The notes under the pieces: model-generated
What the model was told of the DNA's origin: nothing
Databases searched by the model: none
Seen by the model: the letters and a program-made list of their open reading frames with translations, nothing else
Origin: an uncultured Acetatifactor sp.
Lineage (GTDB): Bacteria > Bacillota > Clostridia > Lachnospirales > Lachnospiraceae
Assembly: GCA_910586775.1 (NCBI GenBank)
Contig: CAJUJN010000016.1
Location: forward strand, 7,982-71,981
Direction: 5' to 3'
DNA length: 64,000 nucleotides
Shown: positions 27,492 to 35,858 of the stretch, piece after piece
Layout: each line of letters starts with the position of its first letter
Numbering within the stretch: position 1 is the stretch's first letter
Program-made: the position numbers and the translations under genes

Positions 27492-28339
27492 AATGCAGCA
27501 CCTCGAATCATCATTGTAATCACTTCGTCAATGGTTCCCTTTATAACCGCAAGCTTCGGATAATTCTCCAGATAATACCGCTTCTGGTTGGTCAGGCAGC
27601 TGTAACCGAAGCTCTCCTTCCTGCAGCGCAGGATGTATTGCTTATCCAGGGTATCGTATTGCCGTTCATCTACCTTCAGCACGGCGTAATCGCTTAACAG
27701 TACATCCGTATCCTCATGGAGGACAATCCTCCCCTCATGTATCATGTACACGTCGTCACAGAGCGTCTCCAGGTCCCCGGATATATGGGAGCTGATCAGG
27801 ATGGACCTGTCCTCATCCTTTTCCATGAACTCCCGCAGCAGCTCCAGCAGTTCGTCCCTTGCCACCACGTCCAGCCCCGAAGTGGGCTCATCCAATATCA
27901 GCAGCCTGGCATTGTGGGAAATGGCCGTTATGACCTTCAGCTTTGCTTTCATACCTGTGGAGAATTCCTTAATCTTCTTATTGTCAGGCAGGCCGGCTTT
28001 GCGGATCTGCTCCAGGAAAAAGGCTTTGTCGAAATCCTCATAGAGACTGCCCAGAACGGGAACCGTATCCGCAACCGTCAGATACCCGCTGAAACCGGAA
28101 TCCGACAGGACTACGCCCAGTTTCTGCCTGTCCTTCGCGCCAAAATCCCGGATGTCCCTGCCCAGAATACGGATAGTGCCGCCGTCCGGACGAACCAGTC
28201 CCAGCGCCGCCTTAAAGGTAGTGCTTTTCCCTGCGCCGTTCTGCCCGATAAGCCCGGTGACACAACCCGGCTTCACCTCCATGGTACAGTCCAGTGAGAA
28301 CGATTTATAGTTTTTTGTTAAATGTTCAATCCTTAACAT
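27488..28339 (-). CDS. ABC transporter ATPase (YtrB/BcrA type)
   Basis: A 283-residue ATPase. Walker A GQNGAGKST near residue 36, signature EFSTGMKAKLKV, Walker B LLILDEPTSGLD and the H-loop SSHISGDLE are all present. The C-terminal 70 residues (LKVDERQYDTLDKQYILRCRKE) are the extension usual for this group. GGAGGG lies 6 nt before the ATG at 28339; the TTG two codons earlier is not needed. It follows the GntR gene without a gap. Confidence 0.92.
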   Translation of the reverse strand: MLRIEHLTKNYKSFSLDCTMEVKPGCVTGLIGQNGAGKSTTFKAALGLVRPDGGTIRILGRDIRDFGAKDRQKLGVVLSDSGFSGYLTVADTVPVLGSLYEDFDKAFFLEQIRKAGLPDNKKIKEFSTGMKAKLKVITAISHNARLLILDEPTSGLDVVARDELLELLREFMEKDEDRSILISSHISGDLETLCDDVYMIHEGRIVLHEDTDVLLSDYAVLKVDERQYDTLDKQYILRCRKESFGYSCLTNQKRYYLENYPKLAVIKGTIDEVITMMIRGAAL

Positions 28340-28341
28340 TT

Positions 28342-28713
28342 TCAACCCTCCAGAATCAATTCGAACAAGCTCCTGATATCCTCGTCGCTTATCCCGTATC
28401 TTCTGCCCTTTTGGACAGCCATCTCCAAATCCGCCTCCAGTTCCTTCTTCTGTTCTTCCAGCAAAAGTTCCTTATTCACCGCCGTCACATAGGTTCCCTT
28501 GCCGTGAACAGTGGCCGTAAAGCCTTCTGCTTCCAGGCTGTCATAGGCTTTCTTGACGGTCAGTGCACTGATCTTCAATTCCTTTGACAGAGTGCGGACA
28601 GAGGGCAGGCTGTCGTTTTCCTTCAGTTCCCCGCTACGGATCATGGCCTTGACCTGGTCTCCTATCTGCTCATAGATGGGAACCATGGACGAACTGTTTA
28701 TTATAATGCGCAT
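28342..28713 (-). CDS. GntR regulator, YtrA subfamily
   Basis: A 123-residue regulator, the short length of YtrA repressors. The winged helix spans about 8-75 (VPIYEQIGDQVKAMIRSGEL, LPSVRTLSKELKISALTVKKAY, GTYV). The short C-terminus (EADLEMAVQKGRRYGISDEDI) is the YtrA dimerisation helix region. GGAGG lies 8 nt before the ATG at 28713. It heads the ABC-2 operon and very likely represses it through the symmetric sites in the promoter at 28802-28848. Confidence 0.92.
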   Translation of the reverse strand: MRIIINSSSMVPIYEQIGDQVKAMIRSGELKENDSLPSVRTLSKELKISALTVKKAYDSLEAEGFTATVHGKGTYVTAVNKELLLEEQKKELEADLEMAVQKGRRYGISDEDIRSLFELILEG

Positions 28714-28801
28714 TAATGCTTCCTCCATTCCGGTTCAGCCTTCATATGTTCTTCTGCGGACTGAACTTTCCTTTCTGATTACTATTTCATATCCGGATGT
28801 T

Positions 28802-28848
28802 AACAGTATATAACAGTTTATAACTGTTGTCAAGTGTTATATACTGTT
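28802..28848 (-). promoter_or_regulatory. Promoter with nested GntR operators
   Basis: On the minus strand TTGACA (28828-28833), a 17-nt spacer and TATACT (28805-28810) form a near-perfect sigma-A promoter. The spacer holds AACAGTT-TAT-AACTGTT (28812-28828, read on the plus strand). A second perfect 13-bp inverted repeat, AACAGTATATAAC (28802-28814) with GTTATATACTGTT (28836-28848), encloses it. Repressor bound here would cover both boxes. Confidence 0.85.
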
Positions 28849-28885
28849 TATTCCAAAATGCACTGTAATGCTTTGTGGATACCTC

Positions 28886-28912
28886 AAAAAAAGAGGCTGT
28901 CGAGACAGCCCC
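28886..28912 (-). terminator. Terminator of the TetR-type gene
   Basis: A 9-bp stem, GAGGCTGTC (28893-28901) with GACAGCC-CC (28904-28912), followed by seven T residues on the minus strand. It lies about 80 nt after the regulator's stop. Confidence 0.8.
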
Positions 28913-28989
28913 TTTGTCACTTCCTCATTCAGTTTCCACCCGCCATTTATCCCCGCGCCGGTTCGGAACAAAAGATTTTAGTCAAAAAA

Positions 28990-29553
28990 TTATCCCTGTT
29001 GCTTCAGACTGCGCTCCACCATCTCTTCCGCCATCCCCCTGCGCAGTTCACAGAGCCTTCTTATCTGCTCCGTCATATCATCCCGCAAGCCGCCGCTCAT
29101 CCATTCCATAACCATGCCAAAACACTCGCACTTATAGAACCGGATCAGCAGCTCCCTGTCTGAATCTGCAATCGGCTTATCCGCAAATGCCACATTGACG
29201 TACGAGGATACCACATGCTCGCAGACCTTCCAGAGATACTGCTCATAGATATCCCGATTCGCGGAATTATGGATATGCAGGATGGCGCGGCGGTTTTTCC
29301 TGGCAAAATCCAGCGCGACGTTGAGAGCCTCCTCGATGGAATCAATGGAAGGATACTCCTTGATAATCCGGTCAGCCTCCTCCGTCACGATCTCTTCCAC
29401 CAGCGCCGGAATATCCTGGAAATGGTAGTAAAAAGAATTCCGGTTGACCCCGCATTCTTCCACAATATCCTTTACGGTAATCTGGCTCAGGGGCTTTTCA
29501 TTTAAAAGTTTGATAAACGTGCTCTTTATTGCCATTTTCGTAAAATTAGGCAT
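28990..29553 (-). CDS. TetR family regulator (DhaS-like C-terminus)
   Basis: A 187-residue regulator. The helix-turn-helix is at about 18-48 (ITVKDIVEECGVNRNSFYYHFQDI). The C-terminal domain matches the TetR_C_8 type of DhaS/YbiH-like proteins. GGGGAG lies 9 nt before the ATG at 29553; the ATG at 29562 directly abuts that site and is less likely. It is monocistronic and divergent from the LytTR gene; target unknown. Confidence 0.85.
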   Translation of the reverse strand: MPNFTKMAIKSTFIKLLNEKPLSQITVKDIVEECGVNRNSFYYHFQDIPALVEEIVTEEADRIIKEYPSIDSIEEALNVALDFARKNRRAILHIHNSANRDIYEQYLWKVCEHVVSSYVNVAFADKPIADSDRELLIRFYKCECFGMVMEWMSGGLRDDMTEQIRRLCELRRGMAEEMVERSLKQQG

Positions 29554-29845
29554 CGTTCTCATCTCCCCGGTGAAAATGTAAGCAGATGAAACTGCTCTGA
29601 TTTGTATTAAGTATAGTATAAAAAAGGCGCTTTTTCAATATTTTACGTAATCCCGTATCCCGATAAGCTTTTTGTTATTTTTCCACTTGCGCTGTCAAAC
29701 CGTCCACTTACGCAATCGGCATAAAGGTTACGAAAAATTCTCCGATACACGGAATAGATATTTTTCTTTCCGGTTACAATGCGGTATATGGCTTTGATTT
29801 TCTGCATGCCTCGGAAGAGAAGTACAACACAGGCGGGAAAACAGT

Positions 29846-30787
29846 ATGAATACAATAAAAATCGCAGTATGCGATGATGAACAATACATAAGAAGTTATC
29901 TCATCTCGCTGATCCGAAAACAGAATTACGAAACGGAAATCACGGAGTATGCGTCCGCTGTTGCGTACCTGTCAGACACGGCGGAATATGACCTGTTATT
30001 TCTGGACATAGAGATGAATAATTCCTGTCCCGAACACACACCAGTTCCGGACGGGCAGGCGATTTTTTCCACGGAAAACACGGCTCTTCACGGCGAGCAG
30101 GCCAGTTCCTCCACGGAAAAAGCGGCCTTTCACGGCGAACAGACCAGTTCCTCCACGGAATACACGGCCTTTCACGGCGAACAGACCAGTTCCTCCACGG
30201 AATACACGGCTCTTCACGGCGAACAGGCAGATTACGACACGGGAAACCGAATAAACGGCATGGAGCTGGCCCGGAGAATCAGGGCTTCAGAAGGCGGCCC
30301 ACAGCCCCTGATCATCTTCGTCACCGGCTACGAAAACTATGTATATGACGCTTTCGATGTGGATGCTTTCCAATATCTGTTAAAACCCGTCGACCCGCAG
30401 AAGTTCGCAGAGGTTTTCCGGAGAGCGGCGGAACGAATCACGGCAGGCGGGCAGCAACAGCAAAAGAAGCTGGTCATCCAATATGCCGGAACCAACAGAG
30501 TGCTTCCCCTGAGCGATATTTATTATATGGAAAGCCAGGGCCACAAAATCGTGCTGCACCTGAAAGACACCACCCTGGAATACTACGCCAGGCTGGGAGA
30601 GCTGGAACAGGCTCTGCAGGGGCAGTTCTGCCGCATCCACAAAGGCTTCCTGGTGAACCTGGCCTATGTGGAAGAATACAACAGGGCTGCGGTAACCCTG
30701 GCAAACGGCGATAAGCTGAATCTGTCCAAATATAAATACGACGACTTTGTGAAAGCACATCTGCGCTTTATACGCTCGTCTACCTAA
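29846..30787 (+). CDS. LytTR response regulator with tandem repeats inside the receiver domain
   Basis: A 313-residue regulator, about 75 longer than usual. The receiver has D10/D11 (AVCDDEQY), phospho-acceptor D54 (LLFLDIEMNN), threonine in FVTGYE and the lysine in YLLKPVDP. Directly after D54 the normal short loop ending NGMELARRIR is replaced by an insert at about residues 59-134, including four 14-residue repeats (STENTALHGEQASS type). The LytTR DNA-binding domain covers about 210-310 (LPLSDIYYMESQGHKIVLHL; FCRIHKGFLVNLAYVEEY). It pairs with the GHKL kinase gene 141 nt downstream. All catalytic residues are retained, so it may still be phosphorylated. Confidence 0.92.
   Translation: MNTIKIAVCDDEQYIRSYLISLIRKQNYETEITEYASAVAYLSDTAEYDLLFLDIEMNNSCPEHTPVPDGQAIFSTENTALHGEQASSSTEKAAFHGEQTSSSTEYTAFHGEQTSSSTEYTALHGEQADYDTGNRINGMELARRIRASEGGPQPLIIFVTGYENYVYDAFDVDAFQYLLKPVDPQKFAEVFRRAAERITAGGQQQQKKLVIQYAGTNRVLPLSDIYYMESQGHKIVLHLKDTTLEYYARLGELEQALQGQFCRIHKGFLVNLAYVEEYNRAAVTLANGDKLNLSKYKYDDFVKAHLRFIRSST
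30068..30235 (+). repeat. 42-bp tandem repeat, 4 units, coding
   Basis: Units begin at 30068, 30110, 30152 and 30194. Units 2 and 3 differ by three bases. Each encodes 14 residues (S-T-E, aromatic or small, then HGEQ). The fourth unit diverges at its end. Confidence 0.9.
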
Positions 30788-30794
30788 TATACCC

Positions 30795-30822
30795 GTAAAC
30801 GTATTCATTTGCCGTTTCGTTC
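30795..30822 (+). repeat. Dispersed leader repeat, copy B (partial)
   Basis: GTATTCATTTGCCGTTTCG matches the first block of the dispersed repeat (copies A, C, D). It lacks the palindromic CTGCATTGCAG block. As in copies A and D it lies in the sense orientation before a gene, here the GHKL kinase. Confidence 0.45.
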
Positions 30823-30928
30823 CACACCTTTGAGCATATTCATGATATACGCTTTATCCGCAAACAGTTTGAGCTGGTAATATAATGTATTGACGTAAAT
30901 TAACAAATCGCAGAAGGGAGGCAGACAA

Positions 30929-32338
30929 TTGAACGAAGCAGGCTTTGCTCTGTTTTTTAAGCTGCTCACAGGAGCCGAATGCATTCTGTATGCCATTCTT
31001 ATGGCAGTCTTTTTCCGTTCATTTATGAGCGGAATGCAGGACAGAAAACGCCTTCGGAAAAATACTTTCCTTATCATCCTCATTTATACCACAGCATATC
31101 TGTTCAGTCTGTTTCCCTGGTTCTACGGCTGGATGCATATGATACTGATCACAGGGATACTGATGCTGCTCTCCGGTTTCCTGGGAATGGAGCGGAACTT
31201 CATTTTCCTACTGAATGTCCTGTTCTACTGCACCAGGAATCTGAGCATGATGATGATGAGAAGCGTCGATTTCTTTACAAGCGAGTACCTGCTGCGAAAT
31301 GCCGACACCCCGGAACTCATTTTCCGCTATGCCTCGTTCAACCAACTCCTTATCGATGCCGTCCAGTTCCTCCTCTGCACCCTGCTGCTCTGCATCCTGG
31401 AAAAACAGCTGAAAAAAAGCGGAACCGGCCTGCACATCCGGGAATTATGCTATCTGCTCCTGACACCTGTGACGGCAATCCTGTTTGCCAATATCCTTGT
31501 GCGGCTTCTGGTGATTGCCAATGATAACCATATTTTCCGGCTCTATGAGCAGTACCCGGCCTTTCTCGCCATCGTACCGGCAATGGCAGTGTTGTTCTAT
31601 GCGGGTATTCTGGCTGCCATAGCCGCATGCCAGCGAATTCTGACACTTCAGAATGACAGGGAAAAATACTTCGTGGCAGAGCAGCAACTCTCTGCAATAC
31701 AGGAACGCATCCGGGAAGTAGAGCAATTCCACGACGGCATACGCAGAATGAAACATGAAATGAAAAATCACCTGGCAAATATTAAGGGGCTGGCGGAAAG
31801 CGGCCACTATGAAGATATGGAAACCTACATTGCCAGAATGGATGACAGCATGAAGGTATTCGAGCTGTCCATCCGCACCGGAAACGCAGTGACGGACGTC
31901 ATCATAAACGACCGTCAGAAAGCTGCTGCCGCTCTGGGAATCGAATTCCAATGCACGTTTCTGTTCCCGGCATCAGGCGGGTACAATGCCTATGATATCG
32001 GCATCATACTCAATAACCTGCTCCAGAATGCCCTGGAGGCCTGTGCCAAAGTACAGAAAGGCCCAAAATATATCTGCCTGTCAGGCATGCAGAAGAAGAA
32101 ATTTTTCCTCATTGACATCAGAAATCCCTTTGATGGGAAAATCACTTTTGATAAGAATACCGGTCTCCCGGTCTCCTCTAAGAAAAAGGACGGAACGGAA
32201 GCCATCGCATCCCTGCACGGCATCGGTTTGTCCAATGTAAGACGGGAAGCCTTAAAATATATGGGAGACGTGGATATTCAAATAGAAAACAGTGAGTTTC
32301 ATGTGACTGTGCTGTTACAGGAAAGGGGGACGAAATGA
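30929..32338 (+). CDS. GHKL sensor histidine kinase (AgrC/LytS-like)
   Basis: A 469-residue kinase with about six N-terminal membrane helices (1-220), as in peptide-sensing AgrC/ComD-type receptors. A coiled segment leads to the phosphorylation motif HDGIRRMKHEMKNHLANIKG. The ATP-binding domain shows NNLLQNALEAC (N box) and GIGLSNVRREALKYMG (G box). The start is TTG at 30929 with GGGAGG 7 nt upstream. Its partner is the LytTR regulator upstream. No obvious signal peptide gene of the AgrD kind was found nearby. Confidence 0.88.
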   Translation: MNEAGFALFFKLLTGAECILYAILMAVFFRSFMSGMQDRKRLRKNTFLIILIYTTAYLFSLFPWFYGWMHMILITGILMLLSGFLGMERNFIFLLNVLFYCTRNLSMMMMRSVDFFTSEYLLRNADTPELIFRYASFNQLLIDAVQFLLCTLLLCILEKQLKKSGTGLHIRELCYLLLTPVTAILFANILVRLLVIANDNHIFRLYEQYPAFLAIVPAMAVLFYAGILAAIAACQRILTLQNDREKYFVAEQQLSAIQERIREVEQFHDGIRRMKHEMKNHLANIKGLAESGHYEDMETYIARMDDSMKVFELSIRTGNAVTDVIINDRQKAAAALGIEFQCTFLFPASGGYNAYDIGIILNNLLQNALEACAKVQKGPKYICLSGMQKKKFFLIDIRNPFDGKITFDKNTGLPVSSKKKDGTEAIASLHGIGLSNVRREALKYMGDVDIQIENSEFHVTVLLQERGTK

Positions 32339-32490
32339 ATATGATGATTACAGGCTTTGGCTAGAGTCTTTGCACATTTGTGGAATGTGAGCAATCTTCA
32401 GCGCCTTATCTGAACCATTGCAGACATACCCACAGTGCCTGGACTCCACAGGAGAAGGCATGCGTGATTCCAATCGACAGAGGAACCACA

Positions 32491-32634
32491 AGATACCGAA
32501 GCTACAAGATATTGAAGCTGCGGGATACTGAATCCGCAGGATACCGAATCTACGGGATACTGAATCTGAAGGTTACTGAACCTGGAGGTTACTGAACCTG
32601 GAGGTTACTGAATCTGAAGGTTACTGAATCTGAA
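32491..32634. repeat. 16-bp tandem repeat, 9 units, non-coding
   Basis: Nine contiguous 16-nt units from 32491, with consensus close to GGATACTGAATCTGAA. Later units change GGATACT to GGTTACT; units 6-7 and 8-9 are identical pairs. Sixteen is not a multiple of three, so it is not a peptide repeat. It occupies the gap 32339-32754, which otherwise shows no gene. Confidence 0.92.
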
Positions 32635-32754
32635 ATCGGCATGGGTACTGCCCGGGAATACATCTTTTGCGTATTCTCAGAGCATATGCATACATAAGCA
32701 TGCGCTCAATCCTCATGCCAATACTTTCCCGCTTTAGCGGAACGGAGGTGTAAA

Positions 32755-33282
32755 ATGTACATAAATGAACTTGGCGTCAAAGAAATCAATCAATATTATG
32801 CGCAGCACGGCGGCAGAAGAACAGCCGTTATAAAAGGCTTCGCCAATTACATGGAAAATGCAAAGACCGGCAGAATTTCATCTGCCGGCTCCCGAATTGC
32901 GGCGCAGACAAACCATGCGTCTGCGGCAAGCGCGGCAGACGCCGGAAGCTCTGCCAAAACCGAAACAATCGCACGGGCCGCTCGGCAGGCAGCATCCGGA
33001 ATAACCGCGCGGACCGCCCGGCAGACAGCGTCCAGAACAACCACACATGCCGCATCGAATACCCAATCTGAAACAGAAGGAACCGGCAATTCCACTGCAG
33101 GCGCTTCCGGCAGCGGAGGCTCCTGTTGTGACAAATGCCAGCTGACCCAGCAACTGATGCTGCGGATGATGACCAATAATCTGTATACGCAGAGCGGGCT
33201 GGGTTATTCGGCACTGGGTTCCGGCGCACTGACGGCTTACCAGAGCCTGGCCAAGTACTTCGGAACCGGCTTATTCTCGTAA
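32755..33282 (+). CDS. Unknown protein with Ala/Thr-rich centre and CCxxC motif
   Basis: I do not recognise this 175-residue protein. A conserved-looking start (MYINELGVKEINQYYAQHGG) leads into a low-complexity Ala/Thr/Arg region (about 45-115), then Gly/Ser and SCCDKCQLTQQLMLRMM. The end is hydrophobic-aromatic (LTAYQSLAKYFGTGLF). No signal peptide or membrane helix is seen. The cysteines could bind metal or form disulfides. GGAGGTG lies well placed before the ATG, and a small CCGC-TTTA-GCGG hairpin (32729-32740) sits just upstream. It follows the LytTR/GHKL pair and the 16-bp repeat array and could be their target (inference). Confidence 0.7.
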   Translation: MYINELGVKEINQYYAQHGGRRTAVIKGFANYMENAKTGRISSAGSRIAAQTNHASAASAADAGSSAKTETIARAARQAASGITARTARQTASRTTTHAASNTQSETEGTGNSTAGASGSGGSCCDKCQLTQQLMLRMMTNNLYTQSGLGYSALGSGALTAYQSLAKYFGTGLFS

Positions 33283-33375
33283 TGCCGCGCCACTTATACT
33301 CATGGACAACACTTTTACTGAACGAGCTGTATCATAATATGCGCTTTTGCAGCATAAGGGCATACTTGTGAGCGC

Positions 33376-33465
33376 AATCATTTGCCGCTTTCTGTTCTGC
33401 ATTGCAGCACGCTCACTGGTTATACATTTCATATGGCAAATGTTTTAGCGCGTGACTATAAAGAA
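33376..33465 (+). repeat. Dispersed leader repeat, copy C
   Basis: Matches copy D at 63638-63729 over about 90 bp, in opposite orientation. Shared blocks include CATTTGCCG, TGTTCTGCATTGCAG, GCTCACT and GTTATACATTT. No gene is seen in 33283-33938 apart from this and the hairpin at 33511. Confidence 0.65.
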
Positions 33466-33510
33466 ATGCGCCTATACGTATAACCGAAAAATTTACAGCT
33501 CTTTACAGCG

Positions 33511-33553
33511 ATACCCTGCTGCCGCCGGAAAACCGACAAAGGCGGCAGGGTAT
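33511..33553 (+). terminator. GC-rich hairpin downstream of the CCxxC protein
   Basis: ATACCCTGC...CCGCC (33511-33526) pairs with GGCGGCAGGGTAT (33541-33553), apart from a small bulge. The following bases are only moderately T-rich. It lies 229 nt after the stop codon, so assignment to that gene is tentative. Confidence 0.55.
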
Positions 33554-33938
33554 TTCAATTATCCGCACTCTCTCTGATGCCTTGCACCTCACCATATCCG
33601 CGCTTCAGAAACAATTGCATACATTCTCAGAACACGATAACCGTCGCAGCCATAATTCCCGTTTTCAGATATCCGGATGCCAGACATACCAAAGCCGACC
33701 AAAGCCGAAACTCTCATATTACACTTGATACCGGAAAAGAGTTGTGCTATAATGAATCCAGATTCCATAAGCAGGACATTCGAGCCGCGGCAAGAGGCGC
33801 GGAACTTAACTTCTGACCTTCTATTATCCAGAAATCCCTGCTTAAAACCAGTGATATGACAACAGCAGGGACAGGGCATGGGACTTCTCCAGGGGGATTT
33901 GCCTGTGGCATTTTGCATTCCCTGCGGAAAGGGAAGAC

Positions 33939-34931
33939 ATGGGAGAACCGAACAATGCGCTGAAGACATACATGAATCGTCCGAACCGTATCCGCGACCT
34001 GATGGAATACTATCTGGGGGAAAAGCTGCCGGAAGATTGGGAATGCAGGGAGAAGGACGGCTTTCTTCCGATGCGGAACACAAAAGGAAAACTGACCTAT
34101 AGGGAGAGGGACTATCTGGGGGAGGCGAGCGCCTGGGGAATCCGTTTCCTGATGGGGATTGAAAATCAGCAGACCGTGAATCTCACATACCCGTGGCGGC
34201 TTATGGAGATGGACTGTCTCACCTATGGCAGGGAAATTGAAGCCATACAGGAAAAGAACAGGAACAGCAAGGTAAAATATAAGCAGGAAGATGATTTTAA
34301 GTATCGATATAAAAAGGAAGATATCCTGGAGCCGGTGGTGAACCTCATGCTGTACTGGGGGAAAAAGAAGTGGAAAGCCCCCGGGACACTACAGGGGATG
34401 ATGGGGAATCTGGCATCCATGCCGCCCAGACTGCGCCCATTGATAGGAAACTATCACACCGTCATGATTCCCATGCGGGCCATATCAGAGGAAGACCTTG
34501 CCAGAATGGATTCCGATTTGAAATATGTACTGGGAATCCTGAAGCGCACTGCGTCCAGGAAACGGTATGAGAGTTATATTTGGGAAAATAGAGAGTATTT
34601 CAGCAGGATACCCAAGAGTGCAGTGGACGTAATTGATGTGTTCACCAATATAAAAGACATCAGAAACCGGCTGCACTATGTGCATAATCAGGAGACCGGG
34701 GAGGAGGAGACAGACGTGTGCAAAGCTTTGGAGGATATCAAGAAGCATGAGATGAAGAAAGGCGTGAAAAAAGGCGTGAAAAAGGGCGTAAAGCAAGGGG
34801 AACGCCTGGGAACCCTCAAGACATTGTGCGCCCTGGTAAATGACGGTCTGCTGAAACTGGATGAGGCCGCCAGGCGGGCGGGCCTGTCAGAGGAGGCATT
34901 TGGCAGGGAGATGAAAAAGGCCGGATATTAA
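33939..34931 (+). CDS. Rpn-family PD-(D/E)XK nuclease/transposase-like protein
   Basis: A 330-residue protein of the Rpn group that is abundant in Lachnospiraceae. Typical blocks are visible: GKLTYRERDYLGEASAWGIRFLMGIENQQTV, where E and the Q-containing IENQ resemble the family active site, then YPWRLMEMDCLTYGREIE and DILEPVVNLMLYWGKKKW. The C-terminus has a short 12-bp repeat (34755-34790) encoding KKGV units and ends with a helical segment. Family members promote recombination or act as nucleases; activity here is inferred. AAGGGAAG precedes the ATG. It is the second Rpn-type gene in the window and not a close copy of the first. Confidence 0.75.
   Translation: MGEPNNALKTYMNRPNRIRDLMEYYLGEKLPEDWECREKDGFLPMRNTKGKLTYRERDYLGEASAWGIRFLMGIENQQTVNLTYPWRLMEMDCLTYGREIEAIQEKNRNSKVKYKQEDDFKYRYKKEDILEPVVNLMLYWGKKKWKAPGTLQGMMGNLASMPPRLRPLIGNYHTVMIPMRAISEEDLARMDSDLKYVLGILKRTASRKRYESYIWENREYFSRIPKSAVDVIDVFTNIKDIRNRLHYVHNQETGEEETDVCKALEDIKKHEMKKGVKKGVKKGVKQGERLGTLKTLCALVNDGLLKLDEAARRAGLSEEAFGREMKKAGY
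34755..34790 (+). repeat. 12-bp tandem repeat, 3 units, coding
   Basis: Three 12-nt units encode consecutive KKGV-type tetrapeptides near the C-terminus of the second Rpn-family protein. Confidence 0.6.
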
Positions 34932-34987
34932 AGAACTGCGCAATTTCTTACACCGCAATGCCCTGGGAATACGATGGAGGATGACCG

Positions 34988-35545
34988 ATGAAATACAGAG
35001 TATTGGAGACAGCGCGTCTGGTTTTGCGTGACTGGAGGAAGGAGGATGCGCAGGATTTGTACGAATATGCGCGGAATCCGGAGGTGGGGCCTATGGCCGG
35101 ATGGGCGCCCCATTCCGACCGGCAGCATTCGCTGCAGATACTGCAGCGCTATATGGAGTCCGGCGATGTATGGGCTATTGCATTGCGGGAAAGCGGAAAG
35201 GTAATCGGGCAGCTGCGAATGTATCCGGATGAAAACCGGGGGAAATACGTGGCAAAGTATCTTAGCTATGCACTGTCTGCCGATTATTGGGGGCAGGGGC
35301 TTATGACGGAAGCGGTGAAAGCTGTGATACAGTACGTTTTTGAGGAGTTGGAGGGGATTGACATGTTATCCGTTTTTCATGCTCCGGACAATGCCCGCAC
35401 CAGGCGCGTGATTGAAAAGTGCGGATTTACGTATGATATTACACTTGAAAAAGCTCATACCGATTATGACGGGCAGGTGTCTGACAGTGTCTGCTATCAT
35501 CTGTTGAAAGAGGAGTATTTGGGGAGAAAAGAGGAAGGAAGATAA
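34988..35545 (+). CDS. GNAT acetyltransferase, RimJ/RimL type
   Basis: A 185-residue N-acetyltransferase. It begins with ETARLVLRDWRKEDAQDLYEYA, the classic RimJ/L start. The acetyl-CoA binding motif A is LSADYWGQGLMTEAVKAVIQ, followed by HAPDNARTRRVIEKCGF. It may acetylate a protein N-terminus or a small molecule; the substrate cannot be read from sequence. GGAGGATGACCG precedes the ATG. It begins 56 nt after the Rpn-family gene and may share its transcript. Confidence 0.88.
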   Translation: MKYRVLETARLVLRDWRKEDAQDLYEYARNPEVGPMAGWAPHSDRQHSLQILQRYMESGDVWAIALRESGKVIGQLRMYPDENRGKYVAKYLSYALSADYWGQGLMTEAVKAVIQYVFEELEGIDMLSVFHAPDNARTRRVIEKCGFTYDITLEKAHTDYDGQVSDSVCYHLLKEEYLGRKEEGR

Positions 35546-35638
35546 GCATAAGCTGGTTCTGAGCATCCAGGAGGCAGGCAGATCTCCTGTCAGGACAGAA
35601 ACTGCTGTGTCCGGGTTGCTTGGGCAGGGCGTGAGGCT

Positions 35639-35770
35639 ATGAGTGATATGGAAGAGAAATTTGCGATTCCAACGCTGAAAATACTGCATTTTCTATTAAA
35701 CCCCAAAGTTGTCCATGCCACTAATTTGCCGGCTCAGATAACTATAGAAAAGTTTACTCGTCAGAGCTGA
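35639..35770 (+). CDS. Possible small ORF of 43 residues
   Basis: Starts MSDMEEKFAIPTLKILHFLL and ends IEKFTRQS. GAGG is very close to the ATG. No relative is recognised. It sits between the acetyltransferase and another small ORF. It may be a gene fragment or chance reading frame. Confidence 0.25.
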   Translation: MSDMEEKFAIPTLKILHFLLNPKVVHATNLPAQITIEKFTRQS

Positions 35771-35858
35771 TTTGGCTCTAATTTTCTTGACGAGGTATCT
35801 AAAATGGAATATGATAAAAGAAAAAACGAAAACACAGGGAAAGGAGCGTATTAACACA

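Noticed and set aside
32380..32595. Plus-strand frame running into the 16-bp repeats
   Set aside because: Unit length of 16 shifts the frame every unit, so the peptide has no consistent repeat. No ribosome site.
32491..32634. CRISPR array
   Set aside because: Units are directly adjacent with no spacers, and no cas genes are present.
33577..34083. Frames on both strands before the second Rpn gene
   Set aside because: No ribosome sites, no similarity, and overlap with the supported gene from 33939.
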